NCBI RefSeq assembly: GCF_013620795.1
Contig: NZ_LGLW01000003.1
Coordinates: 186,001 to 250,000 of the forward strand
Length of the DNA: 64,000 nt
Direction of reading: 5' to 3'
From: Pseudomonas sp. Q2-TVG4-2
Lineage (GTDB): Bacteria > Pseudomonadota > Gammaproteobacteria > Pseudomonadales > Pseudomonadaceae
Shown here: positions 15,752 through 25,819 of the stretch, piece by piece
Position numbering within the stretch: position 1 is the stretch's first letter
Layout: every line of letters starts with the position of its first letter
The notes under the pieces: model-generated
Seen by the model: the letters and a program-made list of their open reading frames with translations, nothing else
Database searches by the model: none
Told to the model about the DNA's origin: nothing
Program-made: the position numbers and the translations under genes

Positions 15752-17860
15752 TCACTTTTCCGTCATCAGGATGCGCTCGCCTCGCTGTCCGGCCCGTAGC
15801 CGCTGCAGCTGGTAGTGCACCAAGGCGTCATCGGGTCGCTCGGCGTGCAGCCGTTCGAAGGTCTCGGTAGCCTCTTCATGTTCGCTAGCGAGCAGCGCAT
15901 AGGCTGCGTCATAGCCGCAGTCATCCTTCGTTTCACAGGGCTCGTAAAGGCGGATCTGTCGCGCTTTACCCTTGAGCAACACATCGCCGACGGCGCGCAT
16001 CGGCACGTTCGGATTGGCTGCGCGGATGGTTTCCGAGACACAGAGCTCAGTGCCCAGATAGCGGTTCATTCCTTCCAAGCGCGCCGCCACGTTGACCGCA
16101 TCGCCCAATGCGCGGTAATCGAACAGGGTTTCGCCACCAAAGTTGCCGACGACGACCTCACCGCTGTGCGCGCTGATGCGCGTGCGCCCGAGTGGGATGC
16201 CGGCAGCATGCTGGGCAGCCGTGAAGGTTCGGGTGAAACCGCGAATCTCTAATGCACAAGCTAGGGCGCGCCGTTGGTGGTCAGGCTGCACCAGAGGGGC
16301 CGAGAAAAGGATCGCCATGCCATCACCAACGATGCGCTCGAGCGTGCCTTCGTGGCGGAAGGCAATTTGAATGATGCCCTCCAGATATTCATTGAGCATG
16401 CCCACAACCTGCTCCGGTGACTGCCGCTCCATCAGGCTGGTGAAGTCGGTGATGTCGGTGAAGACGAAACTGCAGCAGCGACGCTCACCGCCGAGCTGCA
16501 GCTGCTCGGGATGGCGGACCAGGTGGTTGACCAGGTTCGGCGAGATATAGCGTGAGAATGCATTGCGCACCCAGCGTTGTTGCTGTTCACTGGCGCGGTG
16601 TCGTGCGAGGCTGGTGCCGAGGTAGATCAGCAACAGGCCAATCGATAGCGTGAGCGCATCGAGCAGCAGCCCGTGCCGCGAATAGGCCCACCAGGCTGCG
16701 GCATGCAGCGCCGCCACCATTGTTGCGGCGACCCAGGCGGCGGTGAAGGCACCGTTCCTCAGGGTCAGAAGACACAGCATCAGGCCAGCCAGCAACAGCG
16801 TAAGCGCCTCGACCGAACTGGCCCAGAACGGGCGCTGCAGTGGCGTGCCGGCCAATGCCTGTTCGATTGCCTGGGCATGCACCTGGACGCCTGGAATCAT
16901 CCCTCCGAGTGGACTGAAACGAAGATCCTGCAAGCCCTGAGCCGAGCTGCCGATCAACACGATGCTGCCCTCGAATGGCTCCATAGACGCCCCGTCCAGC
17001 ACGCGCCAGGCGGGCACCGTCTGTGCGATCAGGTCGCGGCGATAGTGCAGCCAGAGCTCACCCCGGCGGTTGGTGGGAAGAATCAATCGACCGATTCTGA
17101 CCTGCTCGACCGCACCGCCCGCCGCGGTCTCGATGCGATAGTGGTTCTGTCCGAGATAGACCCGAAGCGCTTCGGCAGTCAGTGAGGGGAGTAGGTGCTC
17201 GCCGACGCGAATCATTACGGGCACACGTCGCACCACGCCATCGGCATCGGCCCTGAAGGCCATGGCGCCGCTGCCGACGGCAGCCCTCTCGAGTAAAGGG
17301 AGCGCGCTGGTGGTCCCGGCGTAGACAGAAAAGCCAGGCGGTTTCGCGCCCGCGTGCGATTGGATGCCAAAGCGGCTTAGCGGTGTGATCGGCGAAGGTG
17401 CGCGTGTGGTGGCGAAGCCGAGGACGCTGGGCTGGTGCTCGAGCGCAGCGGCGAAAAGCCGGTCGTGGTTGGGCAGGGTGCCGAGCGTTTCGGCGAGGCC
17501 GGCTGGCAGCTTCAGCTGGTTTACAAGACGGTGCGGGGAGCTGCGGTCCGGCTCGGCGAATAGCACATCGAACACCACCACCGCGGCGCCGGCATGGCGC
17601 AAGCGTTCCACCAACTGCGCCAGCAGATCCCGTGGCCAGGGCCATTGTCCGAGGCGTGCGAGACTGGCTTCGTCGATGTCCACCACCCGAACCACGGTCT
17701 GCGCGGGTGCTGGCCGAGGCTGCCAGCGTTGATACTGATCGAACAGGCTGTTGCGCAGGCTTTGCAGCATCAGCGGTTCGGTTAGATATAGCGCGCAAGC
17801 AGCAAGCAATCCGGCCATCGCGAGCAGCAGGCGCGGCGCCCGAATTCGGGGCGGTATCAT
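15752..17860 (-). CDS. CHASE2-domain class III adenylate/guanylate cyclase
   Basis: The 702-residue protein has an N-terminal membrane segment, an extracytoplasmic CHASE2 domain (about 35-330, with VVRVVDIDEASLARLGQWPWPR and VFDVLFAEPD), a cluster of about three membrane helices, and a C-terminal class III nucleotidyl cyclase domain. The metal-binding aspartates are present in FTDITDFTSLME and VGDGMAILFSAP. It should make cAMP (or cGMP) in response to an envelope signal. The ATG at 17860 has GGGGAG eight bases upstream and is preferred over an upstream TTG. It faces the FecR and OmpA-type genes tail to tail, a pairing that suggests a signalling link. Substrate specificity was not decided. Confidence 0.88.
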   Translation of the reverse strand: MIPPRIRAPRLLLAMAGLLAACALYLTEPLMLQSLRNSLFDQYQRWQPRPAPAQTVVRVVDIDEASLARLGQWPWPRDLLAQLVERLRHAGAAVVVFDVLFAEPDRSSPHRLVNQLKLPAGLAETLGTLPNHDRLFAAALEHQPSVLGFATTRAPSPITPLSRFGIQSHAGAKPPGFSVYAGTTSALPLLERAAVGSGAMAFRADADGVVRRVPVMIRVGEHLLPSLTAEALRVYLGQNHYRIETAAGGAVEQVRIGRLILPTNRRGELWLHYRRDLIAQTVPAWRVLDGASMEPFEGSIVLIGSSAQGLQDLRFSPLGGMIPGVQVHAQAIEQALAGTPLQRPFWASSVEALTLLLAGLMLCLLTLRNGAFTAAWVAATMVAALHAAAWWAYSRHGLLLDALTLSIGLLLIYLGTSLARHRASEQQQRWVRNAFSRYISPNLVNHLVRHPEQLQLGGERRCCSFVFTDITDFTSLMERQSPEQVVGMLNEYLEGIIQIAFRHEGTLERIVGDGMAILFSAPLVQPDHQRRALACALEIRGFTRTFTAAQHAAGIPLGRTRISAHSGEVVVGNFGGETLFDYRALGDAVNVAARLEGMNRYLGTELCVSETIRAANPNVPMRAVGDVLLKGKARQIRLYEPCETKDDCGYDAAYALLASEHEEATETFERLHAERPDDALVHYQLQRLRAGQRGERILMTEK

Positions 17861-17904
17861 CAGTCGCGCTCCCCGCAACCGGCCGGTTGGCTAGGCTGGC
17901 TGGC

Positions 17905-18285
17905 TCAGTCGAGCACCAAAATAGCGTCCATTTCCACCTGTGCGGCCTTTGGCAGCGCGGCGATGCCGATGGCGGCGCGGGCCGGGTAGGGCTGCTGAAA
18001 GTAGCGGCTCATGACTTCGTTGACCGTGGCGAAGTTGCCCAGGTCGGTGAGGAAAATGTTCAGCTTGACGATGTCTTTCAGCGAGCCGCCGGCGGCTTCG
18101 GCTACCGACTTGAGGTTCTCGAATACTTGTACGGTCTGCGCTTCGATGCCCTCCACCAGTTCCATGGTCTTTGGGTCGAGGGGGATCTGCCCGGACATGT
18201 AAACGGTATTGCCGGCCTTGATCGCCTGGGAATAAGGGCCAATAGCCGCGGGCGCGTTGTCGCTGTGAATCACGGTCTTGCTCAT
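17905..18285 (-). CDS. ridA: RidA reactive enamine/imine deaminase
   Basis: The 126-residue protein is a standard RidA/YjgF (Rid family) protein: [29 protein letters not shown] at the start, and [25 protein letters not shown] at the end with the conserved arginine and glutamate. It hydrolyses reactive 2-aminoacrylate and related imines released by PLP enzymes. ATG 18285 follows AGGAG by seven bases; an upstream extension to 18345 is not supported. It follows spoT in the gmk-rpoZ-spoT-ridA order known in Pseudomonas. A second, more divergent Rid protein is encoded after dadA. Confidence 0.95.
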   Translation of the reverse strand: MSKTVIHSDNAPAAIGPYSQAIKAGNTVYMSGQIPLDPKTMELVEGIEAQTVQVFENLKSVAEAAGGSLKDIVKLNIFLTDLGNFATVNEVMSRYFQQPYPARAAIGIAALPKAAQVEMDAILVLD

Positions 18286-18390
18286 GGGGGTGCTCCTGGT
18301 AGAAGAATGCAGCCCCAGAGCATACGGGCTGAGGCGGGGTTGCAAAAGCCCTACGCTCGGTATCCGGGTAGACAGGGTGGGCGCGTCGAA

Positions 18391-20499
18391 TCAGGCTTTC
18401 ATTCGGGTGATGCGCATGACGCCCTTAATTGCACGAAGCTTCTTGATTACGCGGGCCAGGTGCACGCGGTCATGCACGCTGACGACCAGTTGAACGACGC
18501 TGATGCGGCCGTCGCGCTCATCCATGCCGATCTTCTCGATGTTGCCGTCGGCGGCGTTGACGCTACCGGCCAGCAGGGCGATCAGGCCGCGCTGGTGTTC
18601 CAGCTCGACGCGCAGTTCAACGTTGAACTCACCAGTGACATCCTTGGACCAGGATAGCTGGATGCATTTGTCCGGGTTGTGGCGGACCTCGGCAATGTTC
18701 CGGCAGGTGTCCAGGTGCACCACCATGCCTTTGCCGGCGGATAGATGGCCAACGATGGGATCACCTGGGATCGGCGTGCAGCATTTGGCGTAGTTGAGCA
18801 CGAGGCCCTCGGTGCCGCGAATGGCCAGCGGTCCCTCGACGCTCGGTGCCTGCTCGCCTTCACTGGCCAGCAAGCGTCGGGCGATCACGTAGGCCATGCG
18901 ATTGCCCAGACCAATGTCCTCAAGCAAATCCTCGACCACTTCCATATGGTATTCATTGAGCACTGTCTGGATGCGCTCAGGGGAAATCCTGTCCAGATTG
19001 GTTTCAAACCCGGTGAGCACCTTGTTCAACAGGCGTTCGCCGAGGTTAATCGACTCCGAGCGGCGTTGCAGTTTGAGCGCATGGCGAATGTGTGTACGCG
19101 CCTTCCCCGTGACCACGAAATTAAGCCACGCCGGATTTGGCCTTGCGCCGGGCGCGGTAACGATCTCCACGGTGCTGCCGCTTTCCAGGGCTTGCGACAG
19201 CGGTGCCAGGCGACGGTTGACGCGGCAGGCGATGCAGGTGTTGCCGACGTCGGTGTGCACTGCGTAGGCGAAATCCACGGCAGTCGAGCCCTTGGGAAGC
19301 TCCATAATGCTGCCCTTGGGTGTGAAGACATAGACCTCATCCGGGAACAGATCGATCTTCACGCTCTCGATAAATTCCAGTGAATTGCCGGCGCGCTCCT
19401 GCAATTCCAACACGCCCTTGACCCATTGCCGCGCGCGGGCGTGCGTGCCCTTGGACGTCTCATCGTCGTTCGATTTGTACAGCCAGTGTGCGGCGATGCC
19501 GTTGTTGGCCATCTCTTCCATCTCGCGGGTGCGAATCTGGATCTCGATGGGCACGCCGTGCATACCGAATAGCGTGGTATGCAGCGACTGATAGCCGTTG
19601 GCCTTGGGAATCGCGATGTAGTCCTTGAAGCGACCGGGCAGCGGCTTATAGAGGCTATGCACCGCGCCGAGCACTCGGTAGCAGGTGTCAACCTTGTCGA
19701 CAACGATGCGGAAGGCATACACGTCCATGATCTCGTTGAATGCCTTGCGCTTGCCGCGCATCTTCTTGTAGATGCTGAACAGGTGCTTCTCGCGGCCCAT
19801 CACCTCGCCTTCGAGGCCTTCACGCTCGAGGCAGTGGATCAGTGACTGTTCGATCTTGTCGACGATCTCGTTGCGGTTGCCGCGAGCGCGGCGGACGGCG
19901 GCGCGGATGCGTTCCGAGCGCATGGGATGCATGGCCTTGAAGCCCAGGTCTTCGAATTCCACACGCATGGCATGCATGCCCAGCCGGTTGGCGATGGGCG
20001 CGTAGATTTCCAGGGTTTCCTTGGCGATGCGGCGGCGCTTTTCACCGGCGAGCACTTCGAGCGTGCGCATGTTGTGCAGACGGTCGGCGAGCTTGACCAG
20101 AATCACGCGTATGTCGCGCGCCATGGCCATGGCCATCTTCTGGAAGTTTTCGGCCTGGGCCTCGGCCTTGGTCTCGAATTTCATCTGGGTCAGCTTGCTG
20201 ACCCCGTCCACCAGCTCGGCGACGGTATCGCCGAACTGCGCGCTGAGCGCTTCCTTGGCGATACCGGTGTCCTCGATGACGTCATGCAGCATCGCGGCCA
20301 TCAGGCTCTGATGGTCCATATGCATATCAGCGAGGATGTTGGCTACTGCGAGGGGGTGGGTGACGTAGGCTTCACCGCTGCGCCGGCGCTGGCCGTCGTG
20401 GGCCTGCTCGGCATAGAAATAGGCACGGCGCACCAGGTTGACCTGGTCTGCGCCGAGGTAGGTCGACAGGCGATCAGCAAGAACGTCTATGGCTGGCAA
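18391..20499 (-). CDS. spoT: Bifunctional (p)ppGpp synthetase/hydrolase SpoT
   Basis: The 702-residue protein has all SpoT/RelA-homologue domains: HD hydrolase with HDVIEDT at 72-78 (intact, so hydrolysis is expected), a synthetase domain with RFKDYIAIPKANGYQSLHT, a TGS domain (PKGSTAVDFAYAVHTDVGN), and a C-terminal ACT domain (about 625-700). It sets the stringent-response alarmone level. Translation begins at a TTG at 20499, placed seven bases after a clear AAGGAG, giving (M)PAIDVLADRL. It lies downstream of rpoZ and upstream of ridA on the same strand. Confidence 0.97.
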   Translation of the reverse strand: MPAIDVLADRLSTYLGADQVNLVRRAYFYAEQAHDGQRRRSGEAYVTHPLAVANILADMHMDHQSLMAAMLHDVIEDTGIAKEALSAQFGDTVAELVDGVSKLTQMKFETKAEAQAENFQKMAMAMARDIRVILVKLADRLHNMRTLEVLAGEKRRRIAKETLEIYAPIANRLGMHAMRVEFEDLGFKAMHPMRSERIRAAVRRARGNRNEIVDKIEQSLIHCLEREGLEGEVMGREKHLFSIYKKMRGKRKAFNEIMDVYAFRIVVDKVDTCYRVLGAVHSLYKPLPGRFKDYIAIPKANGYQSLHTTLFGMHGVPIEIQIRTREMEEMANNGIAAHWLYKSNDDETSKGTHARARQWVKGVLELQERAGNSLEFIESVKIDLFPDEVYVFTPKGSIMELPKGSTAVDFAYAVHTDVGNTCIACRVNRRLAPLSQALESGSTVEIVTAPGARPNPAWLNFVVTGKARTHIRHALKLQRRSESINLGERLLNKVLTGFETNLDRISPERIQTVLNEYHMEVVEDLLEDIGLGNRMAYVIARRLLASEGEQAPSVEGPLAIRGTEGLVLNYAKCCTPIPGDPIVGHLSAGKGMVVHLDTCRNIAEVRHNPDKCIQLSWSKDVTGEFNVELRVELEHQRGLIALLAGSVNAADGNIEKIGMDERDGRISVVQLVVSVHDRVHLARVIKKLRAIKGVMRITRMKA

Positions 20500-20558
20500 G
20501 GTGTTGCTCCTTGCCGGCTGGGCGCTGTGTTTGCGGTTCGACTTCGACCTGGCATTAA

Positions 20559-20822
20559 TCAGAGGGCCTCGTTTGACTCTTCCTCGTACTGCACGAACAG
20601 CGGCTCGTCATCGACGATATCGTCTTGGGCGATGACATCGTAATCCACCAGGCCGGAAGCGATTTCACGCAGGGCAACCACGGTCGGCTTGTCGTTTTCC
20701 CAGGCCACTTTCGGCTCCTTGCCGCCGGTAGCCAGCTGACGCGAGCGTTTGGTGGCGAGCATGACCAGCTCGAAGCGGTTATCTACGTTGTCCAGACAGT
20801 CTTCAACGGTAACGCGGGCCAT
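20559..20822 (-). CDS. rpoZ: RNA polymerase omega subunit
   Basis: The 87-residue protein begins [30 protein letters not shown], the standard omega start, and contains the [11 protein letters not shown] helix. Omega helps assemble beta' into RNA polymerase and contributes to ppGpp binding, fitting its place between gmk and spoT. ATG 20822 has GAGGA six bases upstream and is the conserved start; a slightly longer version starting at 20837 is not favoured. The acidic tail ([20 protein letters not shown]) is usual in pseudomonads. Confidence 0.96.
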   Translation of the reverse strand: MARVTVEDCLDNVDNRFELVMLATKRSRQLATGGKEPKVAWENDKPTVVALREIASGLVDYDVIAQDDIVDDEPLFVQYEEESNEAL

Positions 20823-20998
20823 GGTGTTCCTCATCAATAACGGTAAAGCATGCCCAAATGGGCGAGCGGACGGGATAGTCTAAAAAATCACCAGCCAATA
20901 GGGAAGCGGTAAAACGTCCCGCGCCTAGGCTCAAGGTGTCGTGAGGCTCCGTCAGGCCGACCAGCGTAGCTGGCGCGGCCTCGTAATTGCGGGCTGAC

Positions 20999-21676
<678 letters not shown>

Positions 21677-21694
21677 TCAAGCCAAGCGTAGTTG

Positions 21695-22558
21695 CTATTC
21701 GATGTTCTGGACCTGTTCGCGCATCTGCTCGATGAGCACCTTGAGGCTCACCGCCGCCTGCGTGCTGCGTGGGTCGAACGCCTTGGAGCCCAGGGTATTG
21801 GCTTCGCGATTGAGCTCCTGCATGAGGAAGTCCAGGCGCCGCCCGGCAGCGCCGCCGGACTTCAGTACCCGGCGCACTTCGTTGACGTGAGTAGTCAGGC
21901 GGTCAAGCTCTTCGGCGACATCGCTCTTCTGCGCTAGCATCACCATTTCCTGCTCGAGGCGCTGCGGATCCAGTTCGACGCGCATGTCCGCACAGCGTTC
22001 GAGGATCTTCTGGCGCTGCGCGGCGAGCATCTGCGGGACCTGCGAGCGTAGCGTGGCGGTTTCCTCGGTGATCGCATCAAGGCGTTCATTGATGAGTCGG
22101 GCCAGCTCCTCACCCTCGCGTTGACGGCCGCTTTTCAACTCCGTCAGGGTGTCGTGGAACAGTTGCAGGGCCGCGCTGTTGAGTGCTTGCGGATCGGCCG
22201 AATCGCCCACCAGCACGCCAGGCCAGGAGAGCACTTCCAGTGGGTTGATCGCGGCGGGCTGCTTGATCAACGCCGCGAGGTTTTCCGCTGCGGCAATCAA
22301 CTGTCTGGCGCGATCACTGTCCACCTGCATCGAGCGGCCAGAGGCGTCCTCCGCAAAGCGCAGCGTGCATTCGACCTTGCCGCGCGAAAGACCCTTGCGC
22401 AACGCGTCGCGGACCGCACCTTCCAAGTCTCGGAATGCGTCCGGCAGGCGCAGATGCGGCTCCAGATAGCGGTGGTTCACCGAGCGGATCTCCCAGCTGA
22501 GGGTGCCGTGGCCGCCGGCCTGCTCGGCGCGTGCGAAGGCCGTCATGCTGTGGATCAT
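21695..22558 (-). CDS. yicC: YicC family endoribonuclease
   Basis: The 287-residue protein begins MIHSMTAFARAEQ and carries the YicC_N pattern (SWEIRSVNHRYLEPHLRLPD) and the DUF1732 C-terminus (DRLTTHVNEVRRVLKSGGAAGRRLDFLMQELNREANTLGSKA). YicC is now regarded as an endoribonuclease affecting small-RNA turnover in E. coli. ATG 22558 follows a GAGGGGG site; a 90-residue upstream extension in the same frame covers the rph promoter region and is rejected. It is divergent from rph and lies 75 bases upstream of gmk, an arrangement kept in pseudomonads. Confidence 0.95.
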   Translation of the reverse strand: MIHSMTAFARAEQAGGHGTLSWEIRSVNHRYLEPHLRLPDAFRDLEGAVRDALRKGLSRGKVECTLRFAEDASGRSMQVDSDRARQLIAAAENLAALIKQPAAINPLEVLSWPGVLVGDSADPQALNSAALQLFHDTLTELKSGRQREGEELARLINERLDAITEETATLRSQVPQMLAAQRQKILERCADMRVELDPQRLEQEMVMLAQKSDVAEELDRLTTHVNEVRRVLKSGGAAGRRLDFLMQELNREANTLGSKAFDPRSTQAAVSLKVLIEQMREQVQNIE

Positions 22559-22728
22559 TGGGTAACCCCCTCGGTGCGGTGCGAAAGGCGAAGGATTGTA
22601 AAGGAAAAACGCGCATTGGCGTACGCGCATTGCCTTGGTAGGCGCCTGGTTCGGTGGGGGCGGCCAGTTTACGTGAAAGGCGAAGTGCAGAATGGCTCGG
22701 CGGTGGCCCTCATCCCGCCCGACACCTC

Positions 22729-22734
22729 TATAAT
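22729..22734 (+). promoter_or_regulatory. Probable -10 element of the rph promoter
   Basis: A perfect TATAAT lies 36 bases upstream of the rph ATG. The -35 region is poor (TGGCCC at about 22704), so the promoter is a weak or extended sigma-70 type. Confidence 0.5.
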
Positions 22735-22769
22735 GGGCGCAACTCATTCCCAGAAGCAGGACAAGTCCC

Positions 22770-23492
22770 ATGAAGCGACCCAGTGGCCGCGCCGCCGACC
22801 AGCTGCGTTCGATCCGCATCACCCGCAACTACACCAAGCATGCCGAGGGTTCGGTGTTGGTGGAGTTTGGTGATACCAAGGTGATCTGCACTGCCAGCAT
22901 CGAAAATGGCGTGCCGCGTTTCCTCAAAGGCCAGGGCCAGGGTTGGCTCACGGCCGAGTACGGCATGCTGCCCCGCGCCACGGGCGAGCGTAACCAGCGT
23001 GAAGCGAGCCGCGGCAAACAGGGCGGCCGCACCCTGGAGATCCAGCGGCTGATCGGGCGCTCGCTGCGTGCATCACTGGATATGAGCAAGCTGGGCGAGA
23101 ACACCATCTATATCGATTGCGACGTGATACAGGCCGATGGCGGCACGCGCACTGCCTCGATTACCGGGGCGATGGTGGCACTTGTCGACGCTCTGAAATT
23201 GTTGAAGAAGCGCGGTGGGCTGAAGGGCGGCGATCCGCTCAAGCAAATGGTTGCCGCGGTTTCAGTAGGGATCTACCAAGGTGAGCCAGTGCTCGACTTG
23301 GATTATCTGGAAGACTCGGCCGCCGAAACCGATCTGAATGTCGTGATGACCAGTGCTGGTGGTTTCATCGAGGTGCAAGGAACCGCTGAAGGTGCTCCCT
23401 TCCAGCCGGAAGAACTCAACGCCATGCTCGCGCTGGCGCAAGGCGGCATGAAAGAGCTGTTTGCCCTGCAACTGGCTGCGCTCGCCGACTGA
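22770..23492 (+). CDS. rph: Ribonuclease PH
   Basis: The 240-residue protein is a full-length phosphorolytic 3'-5' exoribonuclease of the PH family, which trims tRNA 3' ends. Signatures are [67 protein letters not shown] and the [14 protein letters not shown]-like phosphate site ([20 protein letters not shown]). No frameshift is present, unlike in E. coli K-12. It is divergent from yicC and is followed 16 bases later by the DUF4870 gene. Confidence 0.97.
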   Translation: MKRPSGRAADQLRSIRITRNYTKHAEGSVLVEFGDTKVICTASIENGVPRFLKGQGQGWLTAEYGMLPRATGERNQREASRGKQGGRTLEIQRLIGRSLRASLDMSKLGENTIYIDCDVIQADGGTRTASITGAMVALVDALKLLKKRGGLKGGDPLKQMVAAVSVGIYQGEPVLDLDYLEDSAAETDLNVVMTSAGGFIEVQGTAEGAPFQPEELNAMLALAQGGMKELFALQLAALAD

Positions 23493-23508
23493 GCCGAAGG
23501 AGAACGCC

Positions 23509-23877
23509 ATGTCCGACCAAGAACTGATGCCGCAGCCCTCGCCGCAAGCGCGGCAGTGGGCAATGTTCTGTCATTACTCGGCGTTCTTCTGGTTCCTGGT
23601 GCCAATGATCGGCAACGTGCTGGGCCCGTTGATCGTCTGGCAATTGAAAAAGGACATGGACCCTTTCGTCGATGAGCAGGGAAAGGAAGCGCTGAATTTC
23701 CAAATAACTTTCAGCATTCTGCTGATGATTTGCGGCGTGCTGGCGTGGATTCTGATCGGCTTTCCGCTGATGGCGTTGATTAGCGTGGTGGCGTTGGTGC
23801 TGGTGGTGATTGCCGGCATTCGCGCGAACGAAGGCAGGCCTTATCGCTATCCGTTCTGCTGGCGGATCGTCAAATAG
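23509..23877 (+). CDS. DUF4870 membrane protein
   Basis: The 122-residue protein is a small Tic20-like DUF4870 protein. It begins MSDQELMPQPSPQARQWAMFCHYSAFF, has three hydrophobic segments (about 17-42, 63-80, 83-102), and the hallmark DPFVDEQGKEALNFQITF with a late NEGRPYRYPF. Function is unknown. It sits behind a strong GAAGGAG and directly follows rph, so it is probably in the same transcript. It is convergent with crc. Confidence 0.9.
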   Translation: MSDQELMPQPSPQARQWAMFCHYSAFFWFLVPMIGNVLGPLIVWQLKKDMDPFVDEQGKEALNFQITFSILLMICGVLAWILIGFPLMALISVVALVLVVIAGIRANEGRPYRYPFCWRIVK

Positions 23878-23934
23878 CCTGAAGCCTTGTAGGCAACAGA
23901 GCCTAGCAACGCCCAGCTCTGGCTCGCTCCCGGC

Positions 23935-24714
23935 TTAAAGGCTCAGCGTCCAGTCGTAATCGACCACCAGCGGGGCGTGTTGCGAGAAGCGCGGCTGACG
24001 CGGCAGGCGGGCGTTACGCACGAAGCGGCGCATGCCCGAGGTAAGGATCTGATAATCGAAACGCCAGCCCAGATTGAGCATCTGTGCCTGTTCGGTGTCC
24101 GGCCACCAGCTGTACAGGTCACCCTCGCGGCTGGCTTCACGTAGCGCGTCGATATAGCCCATGTTGCCGAATATCTCGTCAAGCCAGGCGCGCTCAGGCG
24201 CCAGGAAACCGGTGGATTGCTGGCAGTCGCGCCAGTTCTTCACGTCCAGCTTCTGATGAGCTACATGCAGCGAGCCGCAATAGATGTATTCGCGGCGCTT
24301 GCGGCGCTGCTTGTCCAGGTAATGGGCGAAGTCGTCCATGAACTTGAATTTCTGGTTCAGTTCTTCATCGCCGCCGCGCCCGGTGGGCAACAGTAGGCTG
24401 GCGATACTGACCTTGTCGAAGTCGGCCTGGAGGTAGCGGCCGTAGCGGTCGGCAGTTTCGAAACCGAGCCCCATGATCACGGCTTTCGGCTGCAGTCGAG
24501 AATACAGCGCAACGCCGCCCTGTTCGGGGATTTCCGCGTCGACCGTGTAGAGAAAATAGCCATCGAGCTGGTAGGCCGGATCGTCGAGTTCTACTACGGA
24601 GGCGCGGGTATCCTGCAGGCAGATGACATCGGCATTCTGCGCTTGCAGCCAGCTGAGGAGACCCCGCTGTGCCGCCGCTTGAATGCCATTCACGTTGACG
24701 CTGATGATCCGCAT
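23935..24714 (-). CDS. crc: Catabolite repression control protein Crc
   Basis: The 259-residue protein has the exonuclease III/endonuclease-phosphatase fold (MRIISVNVNGIQAAAQRGLLSWL, DVICLQDTRA, FSQHAPLVVDYDW) and the exact length and neighbourhood of Pseudomonas Crc, which lies beside pyrE. Crc does not act as a nuclease; it binds with Hfq on A-rich leader sites of catabolic mRNAs and blocks translation, giving carbon catabolite repression. The usual ExoIII 'LQETK' is here LQDTR, in keeping with loss of nuclease chemistry. It is divergent from pyrE with an 84-base gap. The CrcZ-type sponge RNA is not in the window. Confidence 0.93.
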   Translation of the reverse strand: MRIISVNVNGIQAAAQRGLLSWLQAQNADVICLQDTRASVVELDDPAYQLDGYFLYTVDAEIPEQGGVALYSRLQPKAVIMGLGFETADRYGRYLQADFDKVSIASLLLPTGRGGDEELNQKFKFMDDFAHYLDKQRRKRREYIYCGSLHVAHQKLDVKNWRDCQQSTGFLAPERAWLDEIFGNMGYIDALREASREGDLYSWWPDTEQAQMLNLGWRFDYQILTSGMRRFVRNARLPRQPRFSQHAPLVVDYDWTLSL

Positions 24715-24798
24715 AAATGGCCCCTAAAAACACGTGCGTGTATGATAACCCAAGCTCTTTGTAATTAGCTAAACCAGTGTCTTCCGGGAATATTCTTC

Positions 24799-25440
24799 AT
24801 GCAGGCGTACCAGCGGGACTTCATTCGCTTCGCCATCGAACGCGGTGTTCTGCGCTTCGGTGAGTTCACTCTGAAATCCGGGCGCACCAGTCCTTATTTT
24901 TTCAATGCCGGACTGTTCAATACCGGCTCGGCGCTGGCTCAGTTGGGGCGCTTCTACGCGGCGGCGGTGGCCGACAGCGGCATCGACTTCGATGTGATCT
25001 TTGGCCCTGCCTACAAGGGCATCCCGCTGGCGGCGGCAACGGCGATCTCTCTGGCCGAGCACCATCAGCGCGACCTGCCCTGGTGCTTCAACCGCAAGGA
25101 GGCCAAGGATCATGGCGAAGGCGGCACGCTGGTGGGCTCGCCGCTCACCGGGCGCGTGCTGATTGTCGATGATGTCATTACTGCCGGAACGGCCATCCGT
25201 GAGGTCATGCAGATCATCCGTGCGCAAGGCGCGGAGGCGGCAGGCGTGCTGATTGCGCTCAATCGGCAGGAGCGCGGGCAAGGCGAATTATCGGCAATTC
25301 AAGAAGTGGAACGGGACTACGGGATGCCTGTTGTGAGCATCGTTTCGCTGGCTCAGGTCTTGGACTTCCTGGCTCAGGACGCGCAGCTCCGGCAGCATCT
25401 GCCAGCGGTCGAGGCGTACCGCGATCAGTACGGGATCTGA
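24799..25440 (+). CDS. pyrE: Orotate phosphoribosyltransferase
   Basis: The 213-residue protein converts orotate and PRPP to OMP in pyrimidine synthesis. It shows the type I PRTase PRPP-binding motif [13 protein letters not shown] at 120-132 and the early [18 protein letters not shown]. It starts at ATG 24799, divergent from crc as in other pseudomonads. No attenuator-like leader was recognised. A gene-free stretch of 379 bases follows. Confidence 0.97.
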   Translation: MQAYQRDFIRFAIERGVLRFGEFTLKSGRTSPYFFNAGLFNTGSALAQLGRFYAAAVADSGIDFDVIFGPAYKGIPLAAATAISLAEHHQRDLPWCFNRKEAKDHGEGGTLVGSPLTGRVLIVDDVITAGTAIREVMQIIRAQGAEAAGVLIALNRQERGQGELSAIQEVERDYGMPVVSIVSLAQVLDFLAQDAQLRQHLPAVEAYRDQYGI

Positions 25441-25819
25441 GTCGGTTTTTATCGAACTGGCCATCATGAGTCTGAGCATCGATGGCGGTGTGATGCTTGG
25501 ACGGTGTTCTGCTTTGTCAGCTACTGACGATTTAGGACCGCCCCGTGAGCTCGGCCTGCGCAATACAACACCGCTGGCGATGGCTGTTTCCCGGTCCGGC
25601 TCGCTCGACTGTCCGATACGGTCAAGCGCCTAGTTTCTGACCGCTCCGCGCTGGATGCCGGTTGTCGTCTGAACGCTGCAGGGCAGGGCCGGTAATCGTC
25701 AGTTGGTGTGCTTATTGCTGCGCACGTGCAGCGGCTTTGTATAAGCTCGGCGCGACATAAAAATATCAGGCGTTTCGGTGCGCTGTGCCGGTGCGAACTG
25801 GATACGAAGGGGCAGGAAT
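25441..25819. other. Gene-free stretch between pyrE and the DUF4124 gene
   Basis: No open frame here reads like a real protein, and no clear REP element or RNA gene was found. The last part presumably holds the promoter of the DUF4124 gene; I see no convincing sigma-70 pair. Confidence 0.4.

Noticed and set aside
23935-24714. Calling the ExoIII-like gene a DNA-repair exonuclease (xthA)
   Set aside because: Length, position beside pyrE and the LQDTR change fit Crc, which has lost nuclease function.
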